DNA of 64,000 nt from the NCBI RefSeq assembly GCF_007744075.1, contig NZ_CP036266.1:1265001-1329000 (forward strand). The letters are read 5' to 3'. Positions 18,401 through 26,919 of this stretch are shown here, one piece after another. The position numbers were made by a program, and so were the translations under genes. The stretch's first letter is position 1. The number at the start of each line of letters is the position of its first letter. Source of the DNA: Gimesia chilikensis. GTDB lineage: Bacteria > Planctomycetota > Planctomycetia > Planctomycetales > Planctomycetaceae. Below the pieces are notes generated by a model. The model did no database searches, was not told where the DNA came from, and saw only the letters and a program-made list of their open reading frames with translations.

Positions 18401-18590
18401 GCTAAGGCCCTTCCTTGCTGATACGAGCTGGTGGTGGTGCACCGCTCAGGCGACTGTACGGGTTAAGGCATGGAGAAGCGAGTGGCGATCAAGCTACAAA
18501 TCGGTCTTTAGGACCAGGGGCAACCACGATCTGACACTCGCCACCAATGCTTCCCGCCTTTAAAGGCGGGAAGCATTGGCTTTATCTGCC
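18401..18590 (-). ncRNA. Candidate bridge RNA of the minus-strand IS110 element
   Basis: Leader of about 185 nt read on the minus strand. In order: a 5' stem-loop from a perfect palindrome (18579-18544); a target loop closed by GTGGCGA/TCGCCAC (18544-18538, 18488-18482) with an inner hairpin GGTC/GACC (18515-18503); then a donor loop with inner hairpin GAGCGGTG/CACC-A-GCTC (18447-18425). Guides: GGTTGCCCCT (18525-18516) equals the left flank plus core (18640-18631). GTAG (18497-18494) pairs with CTAC at the right junction. ACAGTCGC (18457-18450) equals the element's right end. CAAG (18417-18414) pairs with CTTG at the left end. Not folded computationally. Confidence 0.72.
18544..18579. repeat. 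36-bp perfect palindrome
   Basis: CCAATGCTTCCCGCCTTT is followed directly by its exact reverse complement. It lies in the leader of the IS110 element where the bridge RNA 5' stem-loop is expected. Confidence 0.9.
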
Positions 18591-18591
18591 T

Positions 18592-18619
18592 ATCAAATCA
18601 AAGAACTGCAGACAGTCAA
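18592..18619 (-). promoter_or_regulatory. Possible bridge RNA/transposase promoter
   Basis: On the minus strand TTGACT (18619-18614), 16-nt spacer, TTTGAT (18597-18592). Transcription would start near 18585, just before the 5' stem-loop of the candidate bridge RNA. The -35 box overlaps the short inverted repeat at the element's end. Confidence 0.45.
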
Positions 18620-18632
18620 GAGCAGATACAAG

Positions 18633-18654
18633 GGGCAACCCTGCGTGGTTGCCC
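18633..18654. repeat. REP-like hairpin beside the minus-strand IS
   Basis: GGGCAACC (18633-18640) and GGTTGCCC (18647-18654) form an 8-bp stem with a CTGCGT loop. It abuts the inferred left end of the IS110 element, so the insertion lies at the foot of this hairpin. Confidence 0.6.
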
Positions 18655-18683
18655 GCAGTATTGAGTTCATTCTCATTTCAAAT

Positions 18684-18721
18684 CAAAAAAAGCCTGCTCA
18701 CAACCTAAGCTGTGAGCAGGC
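18684..18721 (-). terminator. Rho-independent terminator of the DUF1559 gene
   Basis: On the minus strand GCCTGCTCACA pairs with TGTGAGCAGGC (18721-18711, 18702-18692) around an 8-nt loop, followed by seven Ts (18691-18685). Strong intrinsic terminator. Confidence 0.92.
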
Positions 18722-18748
18722 AACTTTCATATAAGCCATCAGCGCGAT

Positions 18749-19645
18749 TTAATACTCGCCGATCACTTCACCTCCTGAGATCGTACTCAGCCCTGTATAA
18801 ACACCGAAGTCGATGCTGGAACCAATGAGCCGCACGGAACCGTCACCCAGCAGGAACTGGGCGAAGCCGATGTGCGGTGCCGAGACATCCCGGTCATCAC
18901 TCTGAGGTGAATTGGGCACATGACCCGACTGGAAGAGCACCATGTGACCATGGTCGTCCGTCGGATCAGAGATATCACGCACGGCACCAGCCCAGGTCGT
19001 TTCGTACTCGAAATGGTTCCCGTGCGATGCCCCATTGCGGAAGGCACCGTTCTGGCGTTCTCCTACGCAGAGCGTATTCGACATGCCATCAATGATGTCA
19101 CGTGCGCGGGTGGAACTGTTGCGGCTGAACATCCCCGCTCGTTTCTCCTGGGTCGCATCCAGATCCGGCGGACCGAAGTTGGCGACATAGCAGCCCATCG
19201 CGTATCGTTCCGCGGAGCTTCCCATCTCCACGAAATTGTTCTCGGAAACGGAGTCTGAAGGACAGAGCAGCCCCGGGATCTGTTTTTCCCGCGCCGTCAG
19301 GTTGGCGGCGTCGAAGATCGGCAGGTTGAAGTTAAACTCGTTATACAAGTTAGCCTGATCGATCATCGGCAGGATCATCGCCACCCAGCCGAAACCCAGT
19401 TGATTTCCCGAAGCGCCGGGCCGGTAAATGTAGCCGGGAGGATAACAGCCATGCGTATCATGGTAGTTATGCAGCCCCAGGCCCAGCTGCTTCAGGTTAT
19501 TTTTACAGGACGTTCTGCGCGCTGCTTCCCGTGCCTGCTGGACGGCAGGCAGGAGCAGGGCGATCAGAATCGCAATAATGGCAATGACCACCAGAAGTTC
19601 AATCAGTGTGAACCCTCTGGGGCGATGCGGTTGGACTTTCATCAT
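18749..19645 (-). CDS. DUF1559 domain protein with prepilin-like N-terminus
   Basis: 298 residues. The N-terminus [24 protein letters not shown] is a type IV prepilin-like cleavage/methylation signal with Glu at the expected +5 position, followed by the planctomycete signature [20 protein letters not shown]. The C-terminal body carries the usual DUF1559 motifs ([26 protein letters not shown]). These proteins occur in large numbers in planctomycetes and are thought to form or decorate pseudopilus-like surface structures. The function of this copy is unknown. It has its own terminator. Confidence 0.95.
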   Translation of the reverse strand: MMKVQPHRPRGFTLIELLVVIAIIAILIALLLPAVQQAREAARRTSCKNNLKQLGLGLHNYHDTHGCYPPGYIYRPGASGNQLGFGWVAMILPMIDQANLYNEFNFNLPIFDAANLTAREKQIPGLLCPSDSVSENNFVEMGSSAERYAMGCYVANFGPPDLDATQEKRAGMFSRNSSTRARDIIDGMSNTLCVGERQNGAFRNGASHGNHFEYETTWAGAVRDISDPTDDHGHMVLFQSGHVPNSPQSDDRDVSAPHIGFAQFLLGDGSVRLIGSSIDFGVYTGLSTISGGEVIGEY

Positions 19646-19834
19646 TTTACTTTCTGAAAGAATGTGCGCAGCGGTACCGACAGTTTCTGCGCGGACCGGC
19701 AGTGCACGAAAGACATTCTGGAACTAGGTGCGCAAACCGAACCTGTCAAAGTGGGGGAAAGTGATATCCCCTCACGTCAGGCGCAGCACACGCACGTTCC
19801 CTGAGGCAGATCGACAATGATCGCGTCAGGGGAA

Positions 19835-20497
19835 TTACGAGAATGAAGCAGAAAGCAAACGTTGTGGTGGAGGGACGGGGGGCGTGTCGCGGAGTCGTTG
19901 ATAACAGGCTTCCGCTGAGTTGAGATTCGCAAAACAGTCTGCGCGTAAAGGTACGCGGCCACGCTCGGGAGGCGCGACGCACATCCAGGACGAAACCAGT
20001 TCCGATATCAGCCGCTCCCAGGGAATCGCCGAGAATCGCAGACCATCCGGGAGGCTGCCTGTTTCCTGAACGCTGGTCTCCGAAGTTGCAGGGGCGACAG
20101 CGACCTCAGTGGCAGCTGGCTCTGAGGAGGATGCAGGCAGTTGGACTGTGAATTCCCACCAGAGCAACCTGATGTGCATATGCTTATGAGGCGACTGGGC
20201 TATCTTAGTGGCAGGCTCTTCCTGATCGTTATGAGAGTGTGCATGGCCGTGCCCATGGCTGTGACCTGCATGCGAATGGCTGTGAGCGTGACCATGCCCA
20301 TGGGAATGTGAATGACCGTGTCCGTGGGTATGACTATGTCCATGCGAATGACTGTGCCCGGAAGAGTGGGAGTGCTGGTGCGCACTCTCTCCGCCGGAGT
20401 GGGTATGCTCAATCTGTACCTGGAGTGACTGGAGCAGAACTCCCAGCACTCCCAGGACACCGATGATCCAGGAAAAGTAACGCAGACGTTGTTTCAT
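19835..20497 (-). CDS. His-rich single-pass membrane protein
   Basis: About 220 residues from the ATG at 20497. One N-terminal membrane segment (YFSWIIGVLGVLGVLLQSL) is followed by about 60 residues dominated by His with Ser and Gly (alternating HSHSHG-type units). A Trp/hydrophobic patch (IRLLWWEFTVQL) and a variable C-terminus with Cys and Pro follow. The His tract could bind zinc, nickel or another metal; this is inference from composition. The extra 14 in-frame residues upstream are not needed. The DUF1559 gene lies downstream on the same strand. Confidence 0.7.
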   Translation of the reverse strand: MKQRLRYFSWIIGVLGVLGVLLQSLQVQIEHTHSGGESAHQHSHSSGHSHSHGHSHTHGHGHSHSHGHGHAHSHSHAGHSHGHGHAHSHNDQEEPATKIAQSPHKHMHIRLLWWEFTVQLPASSSEPAATEVAVAPATSETSVQETGSLPDGLRFSAIPWERLISELVSSWMCVAPPERGRVPLRADCFANLNSAEACYQRLRDTPPVPPPQRLLSASFS

Positions 20498-20924
20498 TAC
20501 AGTTTGACGATAATTCTCAGCTCCCCCAAAATCAATCACCGCTCCAATTCTGATGAGAGTTCTTCACAAAATGGCAGTATTCAGTCTCTTCAGGTGAGGT
20601 TTTATATGTTCAGGTAAGGTTTGTTGAACAAAGGGCTTTTCTCATATCAATGACCGTCAAAATGCAGGTTTTCCAGCTGAAAACAGGGGTTTCATAACGG
20701 ATTGACCCGTTTTTCGCTTAATAGTATACTTCGCCGCGACTTGCCCCCCTCTCTTAAGGAAATCAGCGGTTCGCCGCTGCGTGAATTTCAGGGGGGACAA
20801 CCTGGAAGTGGGGAAGTTTGGATCCTGTCTGAGGAATCCGGACTTTCACGGAAAAATGATCAACAGTCTGACCTGATCCGAAAGCGCAATTCAGTCAGGG
20901 CCAGATAAGGGCTAGCGTGAAGTA
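20498..20924. other. Divergent intergenic region
   Basis: About 430 bp with no supported gene. It holds a good plus-strand promoter (20702-20730) and a 14-bp near-perfect direct repeat, TTCAGGTRAGGTTT at 20589-20602 and 20609-20622. The repeat spacing is 20 bp, close to two helical turns, so it could be a regulator site. The leader of the downstream gene is about 185 nt. Confidence 0.55.
20702..20730 (+). promoter_or_regulatory. Sigma70-type promoter
   Basis: TTGACC (20702-20707), 17-nt spacer, TATACT (20725-20730). Each box matches five of six consensus positions. It reads toward the transferase gene at 20925. Confidence 0.7.
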
Positions 20925-22064
20925 ATGGTGTTTGACAGTGTAATCACATCAACTGTGATGCTTATCGGCGTCTCCGTAGCGACTCTGGTCGGTGCGCTGC
21001 TGGTCATCCGGCTGGCCCCCACTCTCGGGTTGGTGCAGAAGCCCACCAATCGCTGTTCCCACATTCAACCGACGCCCCGCGGCGGAGGTCTCTCCTTTGT
21101 TGTGATCAGCCTGCTGGCGACGACGGTCTGCCTCTGGAATGAAGTCAGCTCCGGATCGCTGTTGACCGTACTGCTCTGCGGCGGTGCGCTGATTGCGGCG
21201 ATTGGATTCTGTGACGACCTGTATCAGCTTTCGATTAAAAAACGCCTCGGAGCACAGATTCTGATTATCGCTGCCTCCGTTTATGCACTCCTGCCGGCTC
21301 CCGCGATTGAACTCTGGGGAATCCGGCTGCAGTCTGATGTCATCTGCTGGGGGATCACAGCCCTGGCTCTGGTCTGGTGGCTGAACCTGTTTAATTTCAT
21401 GGACGGCATCGACGGACTGGCGGGGATGGAAGCCACTTGCATTCTGACCACCGCCGGCGGTCTGATGTATTATCAACAGGGAGCCGCATCGTCACAGGTT
21501 CTGTTCCCCATGCTGATCCTGACTGCCAGCCTGGCTGGCTTCATACTGGTCAACTGGGCTCCCGCGAAAATCTTTATGGGTGATGTCGGAAGTACCTTTC
21601 TGGGTTACACGCTGGGAATGCTGGCAGCAACCACCGTGTATTCCGGTGCCCTGAACCTCTGGGTCTGGCTCATCCTGCCTGGCGTCTTCTGGGTGGATGC
21701 CACGTTTACATTACTGCGGCGCATGCTGCGGGGAGATCGCTGGTACCAGGCACATCAGAGCCATACCTATCAACGCGTTTCCCGCTACCTGGTTGAACCG
21801 GAAGGGAAAAACCTGACCCGCAAAGCCGCCCATCGCAGAGTTACTCTCATCGCTCTGGCTCTGAATGTCTGCTGGCTCTTGCCGCTGGCAACAATGGCCC
21901 TGATCTGGCCTGCCTGGGGACTTCCTCTGGTAATGATCGCCTGGGCGCCACTGGTGGCACTCGCCGCTTACTATGGTGCAGGTAAGCCTGGAAATATTCC
22001 GCTGGCTGCCGAAGGGAATGTCTCTCCCTCTACGCTACGGAAAGAGCTGCCTCTCAAGATCTGA
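20925..22064 (+). CDS. MraY/WecA-family undecaprenyl-phosphate sugar-1-phosphate transferase
   Basis: 379 residues with about ten membrane segments. Family signatures: GFCDDLYQLSIKKRLGAQ (Asp pair binding Mg), NLFNFMDGIDGLAGMEA, and WAPAKIFMGDVGSTFLGYTLG. It transfers a sugar phosphate from a UDP-sugar to undecaprenyl phosphate. The GlcNAc-type WecA branch is more likely than MraY because of length and motif style. It would start a surface polysaccharide. No other glycan genes are nearby. The C-terminal 30 residues are a hydrophilic tail. Confidence 0.88.
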   Translation: MVFDSVITSTVMLIGVSVATLVGALLVIRLAPTLGLVQKPTNRCSHIQPTPRGGGLSFVVISLLATTVCLWNEVSSGSLLTVLLCGGALIAAIGFCDDLYQLSIKKRLGAQILIIAASVYALLPAPAIELWGIRLQSDVICWGITALALVWWLNLFNFMDGIDGLAGMEATCILTTAGGLMYYQQGAASSQVLFPMLILTASLAGFILVNWAPAKIFMGDVGSTFLGYTLGMLAATTVYSGALNLWVWLILPGVFWVDATFTLLRRMLRGDRWYQAHQSHTYQRVSRYLVEPEGKNLTRKAAHRRVTLIALALNVCWLLPLATMALIWPAWGLPLVMIAWAPLVALAAYYGAGKPGNIPLAAEGNVSPSTLRKELPLKI

Positions 22065-22184
22065 ACCGAGGTGCTGGCTGTGATCGTAACATCACGGGAG
22101 ACCTGTTCCATCTGCAGGGAATAGAAGAGGCGGAGCCGCGACTGTCTGATCAAGTCGCTGAAGGGGCCTCAAGAGAGAAAAAAG

Positions 22185-22259
22185 GGTGAGTAACGGGGTT
22201 CGAACCCGCGACCTCCGGAATCACAATCCGGCGCTCTAACCAACTGAGCTATACCCACC
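22185..22259 (-). tRNA. tRNA-His (anticodon GTG)
   Basis: On the minus strand: acceptor GTGGGTA (22258-22252) pairs with TACTCAC (22192-22186), with one G-T wobble. The anticodon loop holds GTG between CCGGA-type stems, and the T-loop is TTCGAAC. G at -1 (22259) faces C73 (22185), the tRNA-His identity pair. A T-run follows at 22183-22178. Confidence 0.96.
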
Positions 22260-22504
22260 ATATGTGTCTTGATCAGACTGATTTTAATCGGTTTTCAGGC
22301 TGCTGAAAAGTCTTCAGGGACCCGAATCGGTTCAGAGCCTACGTTATCGAAGCACCTTTCGGGATGCAAGTATTCCAAGCCCCTGATTCAAGAATATTTC
22401 CTCGATACGTGCATCTCCTGCACACAATCTGTAGAATTGATACTTCAATATTCCCCGATGAATTCACTTGATCTCATAGACTTACAAAACAGGGAAAAAA
22501 GCGC
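22260..22504. other. Region upstream of the SMP-30 gene
   Basis: About 245 bp between tRNA-His and the SMP-30 gene. No gene is supported; short open frames here have no recognisable features. A GGGAAAAAAG ribosome-binding site lies near the 3' end. Confidence 0.4.
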
Positions 22505-23551
22505 ATGAAAACCATTCCACTCTCCTGTCTGCTACTGGTCTCAAGTCTCCTCTGCCTCGCCCCCTCCCAAGGGCACGCGCAGGACTCGACCAATTACCCC
22601 ACACTGGGCGAAGTCATTCGCATCGATCCACGTCTCGATCAACTGATAGACAAGGATGCGAAGATTGAGGTTCTCTCCTCCGGCTTCGATTGGTCCGAAG
22701 GTCCTGTCTGGGTTGGAGATGCGAAAGACGGTTATCTGCTCTTTTCCGATATTCCCCGCAACTCAGTCATGAAATGGAAAGAGGGGACTGGTGCGTCTCT
22801 GTTCATGAAACCCTCGGGTTACACCGGAGTCGCTCCCTACGGAGGCGAGCCAGGCTGCAATGGTCTGATTCTGGATCCCCAGGGACGGCTGGTCTCCTGT
22901 GAGCATGGCGATCGGCGGATTTCCGTCCTCACCAAAAAGGGGGGCAAGCGGACGATGGTCGACAACTACATGGGCAAACGCCTCAACAGCCCCAACGATG
23001 GTACATTCAAATCCAACGGAGATTTCTACTTCACCGATCCCCCGTACGGTCTGCCCGATCGTTATAACGATCCCCGTCGCGAACTCGACTTCTGTGGCGT
23101 CTACCGCCTGGCCACTGACGGATCTCTGACTCTACTCACGAAAGAAATGACTCGCCCCAACGGCATCGCCTTCTCACCGGATGAAAAAACACTGTACGTC
23201 GCTCAGTCCGATCCTGAAGCCGCCCTCTGGAAAGCATTCCCCGTCAATAAGGATGGGACACTGGGGCAGAGCAAGGTCTTCTGTGATGTCACCGAAAATG
23301 TCGGCAAGCTGCCCGGACTGCCCGATGGTCTGAAGACCGACCTCAAAGGGAACGTCTTCGCCACCGGACCAGGGGGCTGTTATATCTTCAGTCCCGAAGG
23401 AGATTTGCTGGGACGCATCAGCACCGGCGAACGGACCGCCAACTGTGCCTGGGGTAATGACGGTTCAGTCCTCTACCTCACCGCAGATACTTACCTGGTT
23501 CGCATTCAGACCAAGACCAGGGGACACGTCGGACCTACCAAGGCCAAATAA
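22505..23551 (+). CDS. SMP-30/gluconolactonase-family secreted protein
   Basis: 348 residues. Signal peptide (LSCLLLVSSLLCLAPSQGHAQ) followed by a six-bladed propeller of the SMP-30/gluconolactonase/luciferin-regenerating family. Visible pieces: SSGFDWSEGPVWVGDAKDGY (Glu metal ligand), NGLILDPQGRLVSCEHGDRR, LNSPNDGTFKSNGDFYFTDP (Asn/Asp ligands), RPNGIAFSPDEKTLYVAQSD. These enzymes hydrolyse sugar lactones in a divalent-metal-dependent way; the actual lactone is unknown. Exported, so it acts in the periplasm or outside. Confidence 0.92.
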   Translation: MKTIPLSCLLLVSSLLCLAPSQGHAQDSTNYPTLGEVIRIDPRLDQLIDKDAKIEVLSSGFDWSEGPVWVGDAKDGYLLFSDIPRNSVMKWKEGTGASLFMKPSGYTGVAPYGGEPGCNGLILDPQGRLVSCEHGDRRISVLTKKGGKRTMVDNYMGKRLNSPNDGTFKSNGDFYFTDPPYGLPDRYNDPRRELDFCGVYRLATDGSLTLLTKEMTRPNGIAFSPDEKTLYVAQSDPEAALWKAFPVNKDGTLGQSKVFCDVTENVGKLPGLPDGLKTDLKGNVFATGPGGCYIFSPEGDLLGRISTGERTANCAWGNDGSVLYLTADTYLVRIQTKTRGHVGPTKAK

Positions 23552-23608
23552 GACGGTCGCCCCATCAGACGGTCTTAGAGCTAAATCACCTCCCTCCCGG
23601 TGTTCCCC

Positions 23609-25243
23609 TCAGCGGGACGCCGGGGGAGCGGGAGGCACAACTGGTGTCTGGTTCTGACTGTTCTTAAACACAAACAGCACTCTGACCGGGGGTTTATCCC
23701 CGCCAGCGGATCGCTGGTTCGTTGTCAGTTTCTGATCAGCAGCGTACGGCAGCAGATCCTGGTTCGGCTTGGAGGCAACCAGGGGCGCCTCGGGTGAAGC
23801 TGACCTGGCCTGACTCAGTGTCGGGAGTGGCGTCGCGCGTTTGTACTCTCTAGCGCGTCGCGTGAGCTGTTCGGCAGGCACCTGCATCCGATAGCGGGTC
23901 TGGTAACCTGTGTTTTCGTTCGAACGCGCCAGACCATCGTTAGCAGAAGTATCGTCGCTGGTTTTGCTATCCTGCTTTTGATTGCCGCCCGCCTGGAAGG
24001 GAGTGTCAGCTTCGGCTGCTGTGTTATCCGCCAGCAGACGTGGCAGGTCTTTGACGCTTTCCGTCAGTGAAGATTCATCGATAGCCGGCTGCAGGGACAG
24101 GCCCAGCAACTGACTCTGATTCAGATCTTTCTGCAGATCATTCAGCGCCGAGGCCACCTGGGTATCGGAGGCTTCCACGAAGACCGCGAACAGTTCATCC
24201 TCTTGAGCCGATTCCGTCTTCTTTTCACCGGCGCCGTTACCGTTCTGGGAATTCAGGCGATTTAGCTGACGTTCCACTTCAGATTGCTTTTTCTGATTGA
24301 CCGGAATGTTATTCTTGCTCAACAGCAGTTCCATGGTGCCCAGTGCCTGTTTCACATCGACCACACGTACTTCGATCACCGCAACCTTGCCATTGATATC
24401 CTGGAAGTAAGGCAAGACGTCGCCAATGCGAATCGCGTCCATGGGAATATGCGAGGGCAGACCTGTCATCGGAGGAATTGTCGGAAACGTGAGACGATTC
24501 TGGGCTTGGACTTCCGCCATGCGTTGCATGACTTTCTGCTCTGCAATCGTGTTTTTAATCGCAAAGTCGGCCGTCTCTTTGCGGGCCAGATCGGCACCGC
24601 CCACCCCCGGTTGTCCTTTCACCAGCTCGCTTTTCGCAGCGGCAGGGGCTGACATCCGCAGGGAGACAGAAGGCGCATTTTCAGGGGGAGCTGCCGCCGT
24701 TTTCATTTTCAGGTCAGTGACCGGTTTGCCCTGGTAGCTCAGAGTGTGGTGATAAGCATCGATCTGCTCACCTTCCCGCAGCGCGACCACTGATTCAGGA
24801 GCGGGTTCGGCCTGACTCATTAGTGTTGTCTGTTGATCGCTAGAGGTCATCTGCCAGTTGGTACCTGCGTTCGGCTCTGGAATATTCAGCAGTAAAATAA
24901 ATAAGACCAAGGCTGCCAGAGAAGAACAGGTACTGATAGCGACCGCAATCCGGTAACGCAGCATCGAAGGACCCGACGGGGCCGGAGCCGTCGCGGGTGT
25001 TGCTGCAGTGGAATTCAACAGGGTTTCCTGTTCGATCCGTTTGCGGATCGAGGGCGCCAGTTCGGGGGGCGCGGATTCCGTCGCTGTCTCCTGGATCAAC
25101 CGGGAGATCTCACCGAACTCGTGCAGTTCCTGTCGCGCTGCCGCTGAATCTTCCAGCAGCGACTCCAACTCCCGGCTTTCCTCGTCAGAGGATTCCCGGT
25201 CGAAGTAGGCGGACAGGTTTTCGTTAGATGATGGACTACTCAT
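23609..25243 (-). CDS. Membrane anti-sigma factor-like protein
   Basis: 544 residues. An N-terminal cytosolic segment of about 90 aa (ENLSAYFDRESSDEESRELESLL) resembles RseA/anti-sigma N-terminal domains without the zinc HC2 motif. One membrane helix follows (about 93-113, AVAISTCSSLAALVLFILLL), then a long periplasmic part with coiled-coil and Gln/Asn-rich segments and a repeated domain region (IEVRVVDVKQALGTMELLLS, FAVFVEASDTQVASALNDL). Its start overlaps the sigma factor stop codon (ATGA), so the pair is translationally coupled. It probably sequesters that sigma factor. Confidence 0.85.
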   Translation of the reverse strand: MSSPSSNENLSAYFDRESSDEESRELESLLEDSAAARQELHEFGEISRLIQETATESAPPELAPSIRKRIEQETLLNSTAATPATAPAPSGPSMLRYRIAVAISTCSSLAALVLFILLLNIPEPNAGTNWQMTSSDQQTTLMSQAEPAPESVVALREGEQIDAYHHTLSYQGKPVTDLKMKTAAAPPENAPSVSLRMSAPAAAKSELVKGQPGVGGADLARKETADFAIKNTIAEQKVMQRMAEVQAQNRLTFPTIPPMTGLPSHIPMDAIRIGDVLPYFQDINGKVAVIEVRVVDVKQALGTMELLLSKNNIPVNQKKQSEVERQLNRLNSQNGNGAGEKKTESAQEDELFAVFVEASDTQVASALNDLQKDLNQSQLLGLSLQPAIDESSLTESVKDLPRLLADNTAAEADTPFQAGGNQKQDSKTSDDTSANDGLARSNENTGYQTRYRMQVPAEQLTRRAREYKRATPLPTLSQARSASPEAPLVASKPNQDLLPYAADQKLTTNQRSAGGDKPPVRVLFVFKNSQNQTPVVPPAPPASR

Positions 25244-25863
25244 TTTGATTCACTTATAGATGACTCGTGGTCAGACTCGGAAACACGGGCCAGGGGTGCC
25301 TCCTGGAACAACGCGTTCAGTTTCTGTTTCAGTTCATTCCTTCCTCTAAAAATGCGGCTGCGGACCGTTCCCAGCGGAACGTCCGTGAGCTCAGCGATTT
25401 CTCCGTAAGACAAACCTTCCAGCTCCCGCAGAATCAGCGGGGTCCGGTATTCTTCCTGTAATTCATTCAACGCCTGGTGGACAATCTGTTTGCGCTCGGT
25501 GCGTTCTGCCACGTCGGGAGGGTGTTGGTCGGGGTGAGGATCTTCCAGCCATTGACCTGACTGGTTATCCTGCGGATCAATGGGGGTGGCGGATCGTTTC
25601 TGTTTTCGTTTCTGGGTAATCGCTGCATTAAAAGCGATGCGGAACAGCCAGGAGTAAAAGGCGGCTGTTCCCCGGAATGTGTTCAACTTGAAAAATGCCT
25701 GGGTAAAGCCTTCCTGGGCGGCGTCGCGCGCATCGTCGCTGGAGCCCAGAATCCGCACCAGTGTTCGATACAGACGGTCCTGATATTTTAGAACCAGCTG
25801 ATCAAACGCCTCAGTACGACCTGCCAAACACTCTTGAATCAGGTATTGATCATTGTTGGTCAC
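25240..25863 (-). CDS. ECF-type RNA polymerase sigma factor
   Basis: 207 residues. Region 2 is visible in FDQLVLKYQDRLYRTLVRILG, DARDAAQEGFTQAFFKLNTF and FYSWLFRIAFNAAITQKRKQ. Region 4 is ALNELQEEYRTPLILRELEGLSYGEIAELTDVPLGTVRSRIFRGRNELKQ in family terms, with the helix-turn-helix near the end. The linker is acidic and Gln-rich. It is the first gene of a two-gene unit with its anti-sigma factor. The signal it answers to is unknown. Confidence 0.95.
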   Translation of the reverse strand: MTNNDQYLIQECLAGRTEAFDQLVLKYQDRLYRTLVRILGSSDDARDAAQEGFTQAFFKLNTFRGTAAFYSWLFRIAFNAAITQKRKQKRSATPIDPQDNQSGQWLEDPHPDQHPPDVAERTERKQIVHQALNELQEEYRTPLILRELEGLSYGEIAELTDVPLGTVRSRIFRGRNELKQKLNALFQEAPLARVSESDHESSISESK

Positions 25864-26015
25864 AGTAATAGAGAGACGAAACCAGGCTCAAAGAAGTTCC
25901 CACGGTTCACAGAAAACCGCAGTTTTGCACAAATTCGATCAACGCTGAGATGGTATCTTCTTACTTTTCAGTAGCTTACGTCAATATCAATATCAATTCG
26001 TGAGATCGACGTGAT

Positions 26016-26873
26016 TCAAGTCTGCGAATCAGCCGTCAGCTCACGATTATCGATCAATCGTGTGGAACCGGACCAGGCGGCGATCAACGCGACCATCCGG
26101 CTTTGCGCGGTTGAGAGCTCTTCCAGGGTATCTGGATCAGCAATCGTCGCATAATCGAGTTTGATCAGCGGCGTTCCCGACAGCAGCTCCCGCATTTCTG
26201 TTTTGATGCGCTCAAGATCCGTCTCACCCGAGGCGATTCGCTCCTCGGCCAGTGCCAGCGCTCGAGAAAGGGACAAGCCTGATGCTCTTTCTTCCGCTGA
26301 GAGATAAGCATTGCGGCTGCTCAGCGCCAGACCATCGGCGTCCCGGATAATAGGGCACGTGATAATTTCCACCGGAAGATTCAGATCGAGACACATCCGC
26401 CGCACGATGGCCTGCTGCTGATAATCTTTCGCCCCGAAATAAGCTTTGTCGGGCAGGCAGCTGAGCAGGAGTTTGGTGACCACGGTCGTGACGCCGCGGA
26501 AATGATGCGGACGGGTTGCGCCCTCCAGTGTCTCCGTCAGTGTTTCCACATCCACATGCGTTGAGAAGTGGGCCGGATACATCATGTCTTTGGTCGGCGT
26601 CCAGACCAGGTCCGCCCCCGCAGCCTGGCATTTCTCCAGGTCTGCAGCCAGCGTTCGCGGGTACTTGTCGAAATCTTCATTCGGGCCGAACTGTGTCGGA
26701 TTCACGAAGATCGAAACCACAACGAAATCGCACTCTTTTCGTGCGGCTTCCACGAGGCTGGCATGTCCCTGATGCAGGGCACCCATGGTCGGCACAAAAC
26801 CGATGACGGCACCTCCCTGGCGGACAGCACGTACTCGCTGCCGCAGTTCCGGGATTTCAGCAACCATATCCAT
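26016..26873 (-). CDS. panC: Pantothenate synthetase
   Basis: 285 residues. It joins pantoate and beta-alanine using ATP in coenzyme A synthesis. Signatures are GFVPTMGALHQGHASLV (HIGH-type motif), VVSIFVNPTQFGPNEDFDKYPRT, YFGAKDYQQQAIVRRM and DGLALSSRNAYLS (KMSKS-like). It lies downstream of an acidic protein gene on the same strand; the two are not obviously related in function. Confidence 0.97.
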   Translation of the reverse strand: MDMVAEIPELRQRVRAVRQGGAVIGFVPTMGALHQGHASLVEAARKECDFVVVSIFVNPTQFGPNEDFDKYPRTLAADLEKCQAAGADLVWTPTKDMMYPAHFSTHVDVETLTETLEGATRPHHFRGVTTVVTKLLLSCLPDKAYFGAKDYQQQAIVRRMCLDLNLPVEIITCPIIRDADGLALSSRNAYLSAEERASGLSLSRALALAEERIASGETDLERIKTEMRELLSGTPLIKLDYATIADPDTLEELSTAQSRMVALIAAWSGSTRLIDNRELTADSQT

Positions 26874-26919
26874 GCGCGCTTACTCCGATCTATGGGTAAG
26901 ATCTCGTCCTGTCAGGCGA

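Larger units (their letters stand above)
17431..18632 (-). mobile_element. IS110-group element with 5' bridge-RNA leader
   Basis: Boundaries are inferred from guide matches. Read on the minus strand, the left flank ends GGTTGCCC then a CT core (18632-18631). The right end reads AAGACAGTCG then CT (17430-17429). This gives about 1.2 kb with one core copy. GACTGTCT and its inverse AGACAGTC (17432-17439, 18610-18617) are short inverted repeats near both ends. A 5' leader of about 230 nt precedes a single transposase gene, as in IS621-like IS110 elements. Confidence 0.75.
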
